Origin: Dehalococcoidia bacterium UBA1123
Lineage (GTDB): Bacteria > Chloroflexota > Dehalococcoidia > Lucifugimonadales > UBA1123
Direction of reading: 5' to 3'
DNA: 6,755 nt
Assembly: GCA_002313895.1 (NCBI GenBank)
Contig: DCAW01000185.1
Span: 1 to 6,755, forward strand
Each line of letters starts with the position of its first letter. Position 1 is the first letter of the stretch. The position numbers and the translations under genes were made by a program. Below are positions 1 to 6,681 of the stretch, piece after piece. The notes beneath the pieces were generated by a model. The model was given only the letters and a program-made list of their open reading frames with translations. It was not told the DNA's origin and searched no databases.

Positions 1-1
1 A

Positions 2-1027
2 AAAGCGGGAGCGTTCGACGATTTTGGAGACCGAAGCTCGCTGCTTTCAGTCACCGAGCGAATCCTGAGCCTGGCCCATAGCGAGGCGGGACTCAGAGAG
101 TCGGACCAGACTTCTATGTTCGACCTATTCGGCGATTCCGTGCCGACTCCACTGGCGAATATCACGCTGCCAGAAGGCAAAACCTCGGATCGAGAGACGG
201 AAGAATGGGAGCGGGAACTGCTCGGACTGTCCCTGTCTGGAGTGAACCATCTGGCTAACCTGTTAAGCTCTGCCGGTTCGGACACAATCGTATTCAAGAA
301 TGACATCGGGCCTCACCAGGCAGGCAAAAAGGTTTCCATTGTCGGCCAGGTTTCCACGGTTATTCAGCGCTTCACTCGCAAGAACAAACCATTTCAGATT
401 GCCACTGTGTCCCTGATGGACGGCACAATAGATGTGTTCGTCTGGGAGGACAAAATGGAGGCGACCAAGGGCTTGTGGGAAGAAGGTAAACTGGTCGCCG
501 TGGCTGGCACAATCAGGGTTCGAGACGACGAAATCAGCATGTCCTGTCAGGACGCTGAGGAATACTCGCCCGAAATTATCGAAAAAGCGGCATCAACAAA
601 TTCCAATGAGGCAAATGAGACGTCAGTGATCGAATCGAGTCAACCAGAAACAAATGGAACCGGAACGCCTCAACCAGACATCAAACCGCCGACAGAGAAT
701 GGAGTGAATGGCAGCAATGGAAATGGCGGATCGGGTGGCGTCCCATCGTTGGCCCACTCCAAGCTGGCCGTTCCTCAGAGGTTGAATCTGCGAATTGTGG
801 AATCTGACAGCGTGGCCGATGACCAGCTAATGTTGGACGACATAAAGCGCTTGTTATTAGAGTTTGTCGGGAAGGATGAGGTGAGCCTCGAAATCGCGGC
901 CCAGGGCCAAGTGTTCAGGCTGGAGTGGTCGATGGTCAAAGTCGACGCCAGCGAAGACCTGACCGTCCGGCTTCAGGACCTGCTGGGAGATTCGGGTGAT
1001 GTCACCGTGGAGAGCCTCGTGAATTGA
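2..1027 (+). CDS. dnaE: DNA polymerase III alpha subunit, C-terminal part (5' end outside window)
   Basis: This is the C-terminal 341 residues of the replicative polymerase catalytic subunit; the polymerase core lies upstream of the window. The reading frame is open from base 2 and begins KAGAFDDFG, the usual DnaE context before the clamp-binding segment, so the ATG at 116 is an internal Met and not a start. Residues 36-40 (bases 107-121) read QTSMF, followed by DLF, which fits a beta-clamp-binding pentapeptide. Next comes the DnaE hallmark ERELLGLSLSG (about 70-80). The conserved Gly-His-Pro that normally follows is changed to Gly-Val-Asn. An OB-fold (about 109-188, with GKKVSIVGQV and VFVWED) would bind single-stranded DNA. 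A low-complexity Gly/Asn/Pro/Thr linker (about 196-253, bases 587-760) leads to a small C-terminal alpha/beta domain (about 257-341). Family identity is secure. The exact borders of the last domain are inferred. The TGA stop overlaps the next gene's TTG start. Confidence 0.95.
   Translation, partial: KAGAFDDFGDRSSLLSVTERILSLAHSEAGLRESDQTSMFDLFGDSVPTPLANITLPEGKTSDRETEEWERELLGLSLSGVNHLANLLSSAGSDTIVFKNDIGPHQAGKKVSIVGQVSTVIQRFTRKNKPFQIATVSLMDGTIDVFVWEDKMEATKGLWEEGKLVAVAGTIRVRDDEISMSCQDAEEYSPEIIEKAASTNSNEANETSVIESSQPETNGTGTPQPDIKPPTENGVNGSNGNGGSGGVPSLAHSKLAVPQRLNLRIVESDSVADDQLMLDDIKRLLLEFVGKDEVSLEIAAQGQVFRLEWSMVKVDASEDLTVRLQDLLGDSGDVTVESLVN
1009..1014 (+). promoter_or_regulatory. Ribosome binding site for the DUF2007 gene
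   Basis: GGAGAG lies inside the end of dnaE, nine bases before the TTG at 1024. This spacing supports TTG as the start of the small downstream gene. The next in-frame ATG, at 1072, would remove the first beta strand of the domain. Confidence 0.55.
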
Positions 1028-1251
1028 GTTGGACCTACCTGATCACAGCGCCGGACCAACTGATAGCTGAAATGTGGAGCGAACTGCTGTCCTCGTATGG
1101 CGTGCGTGCCAGAGTGCGGGCTGGAGACACGCAATCGTTCCTCGGCGTGTCCGCCTACCCGTGTCGAATACTCGTGGACGAGGATGACGTAGATCGCGCG
1201 CGGGAACTTATGAAGTCGGAGCTTGGCGTGGAATTTTCGGACGAGTCATAG
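1024..1251 (+). CDS. Small DUF2007-family protein downstream of dnaE
   Basis: This 75-residue protein has the size and pattern of the DUF2007 domain (sometimes labelled putative prokaryotic signal-transducing protein). The pattern is an initial strand (WTYLITAP), a helix (about 11-24, QLIAEMWSELLSSYG), a variable middle, then LGVSAYPCRILVDEDDVDRARELM. That last stretch matches the family's typical ending, a valine/leucine strand followed by an acidic turn and an ARELL-like helix. There is no signal peptide or membrane segment, so it should be cytosolic. The TTG start forms a TTGA overlap with the dnaE stop, which suggests the two genes are co-transcribed and translationally coupled. The molecular function of DUF2007 is not established; a role linked to replication would only be guessed from the position. 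A terminator follows about 40 bases after the stop. Confidence 0.75.
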   Translation: MSWTYLITAPDQLIAEMWSELLSSYGVRARVRAGDTQSFLGVSAYPCRILVDEDDVDRARELMKSELGVEFSDES

Positions 1252-1290
1252 CGAGCTTCGGTTAATTTAGATGAAAATGTCGTTTATGCA

Positions 1291-1327
1291 AGTGGGGGCG
1301 GGTTTCAAACCCACCCCCACTGTTTTT
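1291..1327 (+). terminator. Rho-independent terminator between convergent units
   Basis: Bases 1291-1304 pair with 1308-1321: eight base pairs, one C/A mismatch (1299/1313), five more pairs, and a three-base loop (1305-1307). After one G comes a run of five T (1323-1327). This is a strong intrinsic terminator for the dnaE-DUF2007 unit. Read from the other strand, the mismatch becomes a G-U wobble, so the stem is fully paired, but no T run follows directly, so termination of the leftward operon here is less certain. The rest of the 113-base gap (1252-1364) shows no gene or clear promoter. Confidence 0.85.
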
Positions 1328-1364
1328 CGATTCGCCAACGGCTATTTCGCAAGCCTGTAAATGT

Positions 1365-1898
1365 TCAGATCTGTTGGGTAAACTGGCCTACCTCTAGGTT
1401 GAGAAGCTTCCGTTTGAGTCCCAACTGCGTCGTGCCTTTGCCGAACCCTCTTAGGCTCCCGTCGCTGGCGACGACCCGATGGCATGGGACGATGATGGCA
1501 AGGCGGTTCCTCGCCATCGACTGTCCTGCGGCTCTGGGAGCACGGGGATTTCCTGCCTGATCAGCAAGCCATCCGTAAGTCCGGGTCTCACCGTGGGGGA
1601 TAGATTGGCATGCTTTCCACGCCGCGAGATAGAATTCGGACGCATCCTCAAGGTCCACAGGAACGTCCTCGAAGGTTTCGGGGTCGCCCTCGAAGTACCC
1701 GATTATGCGCTGGCGAAGTTCGTCAAATCGATCTGAGTCCTGGACGGCCCCAACCATCTCCGGGCCAAGCTCTTCGTAGCAAATGTCGGGGGAGTTCTGA
1801 GGGAGGGTGGTGTTTCGCAGACCTTTGTCTGAGGCCAGCAGTCCCATCCAACCGAACGGGGTCTCGAATATGTCGTAGTAGATCGTCAAGTCGGTCAC
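1365..1898 (-). CDS. ogt: Methylated-DNA--[protein]-cysteine S-methyltransferase (O6-alkylguanine-DNA alkyltransferase)
   Basis: This 177-residue cytosolic repair protein transfers the alkyl group from O6-alkylguanine (and usually O4-alkylthymine) to its own cysteine in a single-use reaction. The active site PCHRV is present at 138-142, with the acceptor Cys139 preceded by the hydrophobic strand LAIIV. Other family residues are visible by comparison with human MGMT: Tyr108 in TYGWLA, Arg122 (the base-flipping arginine finger) in NPRAPRAAG, and Asn131. The C-terminal GFGKG...KRKLL segment is also typical. Residues 1-80 form the less conserved N-terminal domain (YYDIFETPFGWMGLLAS). The chosen start is the GTG at 1898, which makes a GTGA overlap with the stop of the transglutaminase-fold gene. 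An in-frame ATG at 1982 would add 28 residues unlike the family and overlap the upstream gene by 88 bases. The ribosome binding site is weak, so translation probably depends on coupling. The ogt/MGMT family is certain; ogt versus another family symbol is less so. Confidence 0.92.
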   Translation of the reverse strand: MTDLTIYYDIFETPFGWMGLLASDKGLRNTTLPQNSPDICYEELGPEMVGAVQDSDRFDELRQRIIGYFEGDPETFEDVPVDLEDASEFYLAAWKACQSIPHGETRTYGWLADQAGNPRAPRAAGQSMARNRLAIIVPCHRVVASDGSLRGFGKGTTQLGLKRKLLNLEVGQFTQQI

Positions 1899-4450
1899 CT
1901 GGCCTGTTGAGGTTGTGCGCTTGGCTGAGGAATCATGCGCCTCAATCCGCGGACTATTAGTGCCATGCGAACATTCTTCCACGCCTCCTCCATTTCTTCT
2001 AGGTCGTTTTCATTCGGTTCCTGGTGACCGTACATCGACGTGGCAAATTGAGAGGCTATTTTTCTCGATCCCTCGGCGGCATTCGGTGACGCGAGACCAA
2101 TTGCGGCAGCATGTTCCCAGGGGGTTTGGTGACGTTTCCGGCCTACACCGGCCAGCCAACCCAATCGGCCCATCTTGGTGTATGTCTTCTCCACTGCGGT
2201 CATGCTTCCCAACCCGAAATTCCAGGCGACTTGGAAGATGATGAATAGCGCGATTAATGTGCCCAAAATAATGCCAGCCGGCTTCAAGTAGGGCGTGACG
2301 TCGAAAGTGAATGCGTCGCCAAAGCCTTGTGGCACACCCGGATCGTCAGGCACCTGTTCGACGAAGGGATCAATTTCATCAGGGATAATGAAACCGCCCG
2401 GGTCGGCATCAAGATCAGTATCAGACGAGGAGAAAGCAGCTCCGCCACCAATTGCTCGCTCCTGAAGCGGCCAATTTGGAGTTGGCTCGAAGTCTATCCA
2501 GCCAAAATCTGGGAAGTAGACCTGCACCCAGCCGTGGCTGTCGGAATCTCTGACGAACCTCTGGTTTGAGTTCGCCTCGGCCTCGCCCGGAGCGTATCCG
2601 GCTGCAAGGCGCGCAGGGACACCCGCGGCCCGCATCAGCACGGCCATCGACGATCCAAAGTAGTCGGAATATCCGATCTTGGATTCAAATAGGAAATGGT
2701 CCACGCCGTCTGTGCCTCGCGGTGGAGCGTCAATATCCTGGGAATACACGAAACCCGATTCTCGCAGATAGTTTTGGACGGCTACTGCCTTGTCGTAGGG
2801 GTTGTCTGCGTTGGCGGTGACGGATTGCGCCAGGTCGCGCACTCTCTGGGGCAGCGTGGACGGCAGTTGAACGTAGTGGTCAGTTATGAAACTGCTGTAA
2901 TCGGTGTCGGCTTCTCGCAGGTCGTCGTCAGTCGCAATCGATACGAGTGACACCATGCTGTATGGTTGCGTTTCAGGAAGTTCATCTTTGAATTGCCATG
3001 CGACGAGGTCCGGCGCAATGGGGGCCTTGCGTTGAAGTGTGAAAAATTCCACCCGGCCGTTGTCGCCTTCCTGGATATCGACCAGCAAAAGATCGCTCGG
3101 AAGTAGGCCCGTGATGAATCCGTTGGCAACGCTCGCGTCCGGCAACCGTGTTTGAGTCCTGATTCGCGACGCAAATGCCTGAATGTCTTTGGGGTAATCT
3201 ACATCGAAAGCGTCGTCGTTTACGTCGACAACGAATTTTCTCGGGGCCAGCGATTCCGCAACTGCAGGTAGGCTTACCCAATCGAATCCTCCTCCGGTCA
3301 AAAACTTGTTGGTGTCAAATCCAAGTTGGACGGTCTGGACGACGTCGGTGCGTTTGAGGCTATCCATACTAGGAGGAGGCAGGATTTCAGGCCCGATGTC
3401 GATGCGTTCCGTTTCAGTTGCTATCCAACCCTGAGACGTGTAGTAGTTGTACGCTTGGGAAAGCCAGTATGAGGGGTATTCACTGTTGGTCCATGCAACG
3501 ACCTCTCCGCCGAACGATATTTTACCCATGAACGGCAGGGTCTTTCCGAAAAAGCGGCCTGATGTGTCCATTCTGGATGGAATTGTCGAGAACAGTCGAA
3601 CGAATACATCCTCCATTGAGGAGACTGGCGTCCGACCGGCTCTCCATACATCTGCAACTGGCTGTGAAACGATGATTTTGAGGGGCAGAATCGCAGCAAT
3701 AACGATCACTATGATGCTGAACCAAAGGGTCGCGTGGAGCGTCAACCATCCGCTGTTGGGAGTGAATCGGAAGCTGCCCTTGCGCCAAAATTCGTGCCGC
3801 TGGACAATGCTCATTCTCACGACGAGAAGCATGGCAATCAGGACGAAGATAAAGAACCGGGACCCGAACCGTTCAGGCAAAAAACTCAGGTTGGTCAACA
3901 TGGCGGTTCCACCGAATACCACGGCGAACCAAATGTTGTCGTATCTGAATATTAGATATGAACTGAGAAATCCGAGCATCCAGGCAGCCGAGATGAGGAT
4001 CAGTGAGAATGGCATCAGGTCCGTGCTTATGCCGCCGTTATTTGCGGCGGCGTACCAGACATCAAGTCGCGTGAAAATCTCCCTTAAACCATCTGTTGTC
4101 GAATCTTGATTCTCAGCCAATGATGTGGATTCCCAGATGACGACGACGCCACCCAATACCACGCCGAAGGGCAGCATCAGGAACCAAGGCAGTCGCAATT
4201 TTGCGAATAACAAGCCTATGAGGGCTGAGACAAATAATATCGTTGTCAGGCTGGGCGTCTCTACCCAGTCGCCGACGGTGATGGAGTCACCGATTATGAG
4301 GAGCAAGAATATGAGTATTGCGAACGTGGCCCAACCTTGGCTGGGGTTGAATCTGTTATAGAACACACGTAGCGGGTGCTTGGTGTTCGGTGTTGGTGGG
4401 TCCTGTCTTCCGCGACCGGCCACTAATGAGGCAGTTTCTGAACTGCTCAT
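1895..4450 (-). CDS. TgpA-like membrane protein with transglutaminase-fold domain (catalytic Cys replaced by Ser) and DUF4129 tail
   Basis: The protein has 851 residues. The N-terminal part has about six to seven membrane segments (near 41-58, 67-84, 88-107, 146-168, 172-190, 198-215, 240-262). A long non-membrane region follows, with the transglutaminase-like core near 530-660. A single membrane helix (about 725-745) then leads to a DUF4129-like tail (TPWEHA, about 776-840). This is the architecture of TgpA-type proteins. In known members the core carries a Cys-His-Asp triad. Here the Cys position is Ser595 (GYSDYFGSSMAVLMRAAG), the His is present as His639 (SHGWVQVYFP), and the Asp position is Glu655 (FEPTP, a variant I recall in related families). 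The whole protein contains no cysteine. Activity as a normal thiol enzyme is therefore doubtful. The ATG at 4450 forms an ATGA overlap with the DUF58 stop and has a GGAGG seven bases upstream. The open frame extends to 4720, but the extra 90 residues are a shadow of DUF58. It probably works with MoxR and DUF58 at the cell envelope. Confidence 0.88.
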   Translation of the reverse strand: MSSSETASLVAGRGRQDPPTPNTKHPLRVFYNRFNPSQGWATFAILIFLLLIIGDSITVGDWVETPSLTTILFVSALIGLLFAKLRLPWFLMLPFGVVLGGVVVIWESTSLAENQDSTTDGLREIFTRLDVWYAAANNGGISTDLMPFSLILISAAWMLGFLSSYLIFRYDNIWFAVVFGGTAMLTNLSFLPERFGSRFFIFVLIAMLLVVRMSIVQRHEFWRKGSFRFTPNSGWLTLHATLWFSIIVIVIAAILPLKIIVSQPVADVWRAGRTPVSSMEDVFVRLFSTIPSRMDTSGRFFGKTLPFMGKISFGGEVVAWTNSEYPSYWLSQAYNYYTSQGWIATETERIDIGPEILPPPSMDSLKRTDVVQTVQLGFDTNKFLTGGGFDWVSLPAVAESLAPRKFVVDVNDDAFDVDYPKDIQAFASRIRTQTRLPDASVANGFITGLLPSDLLLVDIQEGDNGRVEFFTLQRKAPIAPDLVAWQFKDELPETQPYSMVSLVSIATDDDLREADTDYSSFITDHYVQLPSTLPQRVRDLAQSVTANADNPYDKAVAVQNYLRESGFVYSQDIDAPPRGTDGVDHFLFESKIGYSDYFGSSMAVLMRAAGVPARLAAGYAPGEAEANSNQRFVRDSDSHGWVQVYFPDFGWIDFEPTPNWPLQERAIGGGAAFSSSDTDLDADPGGFIIPDEIDPFVEQVPDDPGVPQGFGDAFTFDVTPYLKPAGIILGTLIALFIIFQVAWNFGLGSMTAVEKTYTKMGRLGWLAGVGRKRHQTPWEHAAAIGLASPNAAEGSRKIASQFATSMYGHQEPNENDLEEMEEAWKNVRMALIVRGLRRMIPQPSAQPQQAR
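2666..2668 (-). other. Codon 595 (TCC, Ser) at the expected catalytic cysteine
   Basis: Read on the minus strand, the codons around this site are GGA TAT TCC GAC TAC TTT (GYSDYF). In active relatives the third residue is Cys, as in GYC-(D/E)-(Y/H)-F. One base change (TGC to TCC) separates the two. The frame is open and the flanking motif well preserved on both sides, so this is not a frameshift artefact. Confidence 0.8.
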
Positions 4451-5748
4451 GATGCCGCCTCCGTCGCCGCGTCGGGAATGGTGTAGGTGCTGCTCAAAGC
4501 TACTGGTATGCTGTCCCCCTGCCGAATCAGGTAGGGCGAGATGCCGATGTCGTATAGCTCCGGGATTACCGCCATCGAATCGAACATGCCTCCGAAACTC
4601 TGTCCGTCCAACAATATGACGGCTATTCTCACGCGACGGCGGGACAACTCCCTCAGGGCAGAGACCCATTCCAGGTGATGAGATGACGTAATTACGACTA
4701 GCGAACTGTGATATCCCCACAGTTGTTCTTCCATCGGAAGAAGCTGTTCCAAGGGGATGTCCCCCTCGGCTTTGCTCATAGCCAAAAATTCCATAATCCG
4801 GTGAAATTGCCCGGCGCCGGTTTCCGCAGGAAGCATGTACCGCTGATCTCCGTAGGCGACGAGCCCTGCGGGCAATTGAGCGTCCAAATATTTGCTTGCC
4901 AGCGACGCTGCGACGGACACGGCGTATTCGTCAGTGCTTTCATCCAACTCCCCTGCCTGCACGTCACGGTGGAGGTCGACGAGAATCCAGACATCGCTGG
5001 ACAGCCCCAGGTCAAACTCCTTGGACATCATTTTTCCTAGGCGCGCGGTGCTATTCCAATGGATGCGGCTGATGCTGTCGCCGAAGGCGTATTCCCGCAC
5101 GCTTGCGGCGTGGGGAGTCAGATCGTGGGAGCGCCGTCGGGATGAACTTTCGCCTGAGAGGTAAGCCGACGGTATGGTGAAGCCGGGAATGTCGTGGGCC
5201 TGTGGATACACCAGAAGGGTGTCGGTGCCGCCAAACGTCCGGTCTCGTCGGAAAATGCCGAAGGCGTCGGTGTTCGAAACTCGGACAGGGCCCAGGGTGT
5301 AGACGCCCCGCTTGCGCGCCGGAGCCGTGCTTAACCAAGACCTGAACCCCCTGGTAGAAAGGCTGATTGCTCGGCCATTGGTGTAACCGGGCATATCGGT
5401 CAGGTCTTCGACCTCCAGGACCGGCTTAGGCAGACTGCTGCGGTTGCGGATAGTTATTCGTTCCTCAACCACATCACCGACCCGCACTCGTTTCGAGCGT
5501 CGGTCTATCGTTACCTCCATCCCCCGGAGGTTGACCCAATTCCAGATGAACCCGAGAATCAGCGTCAGGCCCAGAACGTATATCAACCTGAAAAATAGAC
5601 CGAATCCGGTTGCCATGCCAGTGAACAGGGTGATGGCGATGAGAACCAGTATCAGGTAAAACCTTCTGAGGAGGAATAACTTCGTTTCAAAAATTTGGCT
5701 ATCTCCTTGCTCGATCGGCTGCCTGAGCGCCGGGAACAGGGATTTCAC
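4447..5748 (-). CDS. DUF58-family membrane protein (degenerate VWA-like fold)
   Basis: This 433-residue protein starts with two close membrane segments (about 30-48 and 52-70), followed by a strand-rich domain (about 75-190; ERITIRNRSSLPKPVLEVED). It carries the DUF58 signature VREYAFGDSISRIHW (217-231) followed by NSTARLGKMMSKEF. The C-terminal half is VWA-like, with core strands DVWILVDLH (252-260) and SSLVVITSS (348-356). The metal-ion motif DxSxS of true VWA domains is not kept (it reads DLHRD). No cysteine is present. DUF58 genes are commonly next to MoxR ATPases, as here, and are thought to act with them in envelope or protein-complex assembly; the biochemical role is not established. 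The frame opens with GTG at 5748, giving a 50-base overlap with moxR but no recognisable ribosome binding site. A good AAGGAG instead sits before an in-frame ATT at 5694, so the true start is uncertain. The stop overlaps the next start (ATGA). Confidence 0.9.
   Translation of the reverse strand: MKSLFPALRQPIEQGDSQIFETKLFLLRRFYLILVLIAITLFTGMATGFGLFFRLIYVLGLTLILGFIWNWVNLRGMEVTIDRRSKRVRVGDVVEERITIRNRSSLPKPVLEVEDLTDMPGYTNGRAISLSTRGFRSWLSTAPARKRGVYTLGPVRVSNTDAFGIFRRDRTFGGTDTLLVYPQAHDIPGFTIPSAYLSGESSSRRRSHDLTPHAASVREYAFGDSISRIHWNSTARLGKMMSKEFDLGLSSDVWILVDLHRDVQAGELDESTDEYAVSVAASLASKYLDAQLPAGLVAYGDQRYMLPAETGAGQFHRIMEFLAMSKAEGDIPLEQLLPMEEQLWGYHSSLVVITSSHHLEWVSALRELSRRRVRIAVILLDGQSFGGMFDSMAVIPELYDIGISPYLIRQGDSIPVALSSTYTIPDAATEAAS
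4458..4462 (-). promoter_or_regulatory. Ribosome binding site for the transglutaminase-fold gene
   Basis: GGAGG on the minus strand lies within the last codons of the DUF58 gene, seven bases before the ATG at 4450. Together with the ATGA overlap it fixes this ATG as the start, over the earlier in-frame codon at 4720. Confidence 0.8.
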
Positions 5749-6670
5749 TGACGATGTTGTCGATGATCTCGCTAGCCTTGATTCCGCGCATGCGCGCGGC
5801 GGCTGAGACTATGACGCGGTGGCTGAGCATCGACGCTGTCAGCTCTTTCACGTCGTCGGGTAAAACGAAATCTCGGTCCCTTATGAGCGCCAACGCTTGG
5901 CCGCCCCGGAACAGGGCCAACGAGCCTCGCGGCGAAGCTCCAAGAGCGATGTCCGGGTGATCGCGAGTCGCATCAACCACTGTGACGATGTATTGCTTGA
6001 TGAGGTCGTCCACGAATATGTGCCTGACGCTCTCCTGAAGCTCAATGATCTCCTTGGCGTTGGTCACAGCTTCAAGTGTGTCTATGGGATGAGCGACTTG
6101 CTGGCCTTCTATGATAGCCAACTCCTCCTCATTTGTGGGGTAGCCGAGGCTCACCAGCAGGATGAACCTGTCCAACTGGGCTTCGGGCAGTGGGAAGGTG
6201 CCTTCGTACTCAATCGGGTTCTGTGTTGCCATGACCATGAAGGGGCTGGGGACCTGGTGGGTTATGCCCTCAACGGTGACCTGTCTTTCTTCCATAGCCT
6301 CAAGCATGGCGGATTGAGTTTTGGGTGTCGCTCGATTGACTTCGTCGGCCAGCACCACCTGAGAGATAATTGGCCCCTGGCGAAACTCGAAATCTCCGGT
6401 CCTCTGGTTGTATATGGACACTCCTGTCACATCGGTGGGAAGCAGGTCAGGCGTAAACTGGATGCGCTTGAACTCGCAACCCGCCGAACGGGCGATGCTT
6501 CGGGCGAGCATCGTCTTGCCGACACCGGGCACGTCTTCGATGAGCGCATGGCCCCGACACATGAGAGCGATTACGGTCAATTCAACGGCCCGACTCTTGC
6601 CAACGATGACCTTCTCTACGTTCTCGACAATGCCGCGGGCGGTGTGTCTCGCCATTGTGAAATCTTGCAA
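5699..6670 (-). CDS. MoxR-family AAA+ ATPase
   Basis: This 323-residue soluble ATPase is complete and of normal family length. Walker A is DVPGVGKT (46-53), Walker B VVLADEVNRA (105-114, with the Asp109-Glu110 pair), sensor 1 ATQNP (148-152), the arginine-finger region LDRFI (166-170), and the sensor 2 region GASPRGSLALF (244-254). The opening ARGIVENVEKVIVGK (11-25) and the sequence FTPDLLPTDVTG (72-83) are also hallmarks of the MoxR AAA_3 group. MoxR proteins act as chaperone-like remodelers, often assembling or activating VWA-type partners; the DUF58 gene directly downstream is the expected partner. The start is the TTG at 6670, because AGGAG lies six bases upstream. The ATG five codons later would be 21 bases away. 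The 3' end overlaps the DUF58 frame by 50 bases. The catalytic motifs look intact, so it should be an active ATPase; the physiological substrate cannot be read from the sequence. Confidence 0.95.
   Translation of the reverse strand: MQDFTMARHTARGIVENVEKVIVGKSRAVELTVIALMCRGHALIEDVPGVGKTMLARSIARSAGCEFKRIQFTPDLLPTDVTGVSIYNQRTGDFEFRQGPIISQVVLADEVNRATPKTQSAMLEAMEERQVTVEGITHQVPSPFMVMATQNPIEYEGTFPLPEAQLDRFILLVSLGYPTNEEELAIIEGQQVAHPIDTLEAVTNAKEIIELQESVRHIFVDDLIKQYIVTVVDATRDHPDIALGASPRGSLALFRGGQALALIRDRDFVLPDDVKELTASMLSHRVIVSAAARMRGIKASEIIDNIVSEIPVPGAQAADRARR
5702..5708 (-). promoter_or_regulatory. Ribosome binding site-like AAGGAGA at the end of moxR
   Basis: This purine-rich site overlaps the last codons of moxR. 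It is well placed (eight bases after GGAG) for an ATT codon at 5694-5692 that is in frame with DUF58. The ordinary GTG candidate at 5748 lies upstream of it and cannot use it. It may mark the real DUF58 start, or just promote re-initiation; neither is proven. Confidence 0.4.
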
Positions 6671-6676
6671 AGGATT

Positions 6677-6681
6677 CTCCT
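6677..6681 (-). promoter_or_regulatory. Ribosome binding site for moxR
   Basis: AGGAG on the minus strand lies six bases before the TTG at 6670 and decides the start in favour of TTG over the downstream ATG at 6655. Its first two bases are part of a TAG that closes a short upstream reading frame (6754-6680). Confidence 0.75.

Noticed and set aside
660..740. A DNA repeat or CRISPR-like array from the recurring AATGG units in dnaE
   Set aside because: The units are short, irregular and in frame, and they are explained by Asn-Gly codons of a flexible protein linker.
116..1027. A complete 303-residue gene starting at the ATG at 116
   Set aside because: The same frame is open back to base 2 and encodes typical DnaE sequence (KAGAFDDFG through QTSMF), so the ATG is internal to dnaE.
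1479..1960. Two + strand open frames antisense to ogt
   Set aside because: The opposite strand encodes an intact alkyltransferase with all active-site motifs; the + frames have shadow-like composition and no ribosome binding site.
1899..1982. A 28-residue N-terminal extension of Ogt from the ATG at 1982
   Set aside because: It overlaps the conserved end of the upstream gene by 88 bases, adds sequence not found in the family, and the GTG at 1898 forms a standard GTGA junction.
3447..4109. A 220-residue open frame on the + strand inside the transglutaminase-fold gene
   Set aside because: It is antisense to the membrane-segment coding region, shows no recognisable domain, and the minus-strand frame has clear family matches throughout.
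4451..4720. A 90-residue N-terminal extension of the transglutaminase-fold protein
   Set aside because: It lies entirely within the DUF58 coding sequence in another frame, has Arg/His-rich composition typical of shadow frames, and the ATG at 4450 has a strong ribosome binding site and an ATGA overlap.
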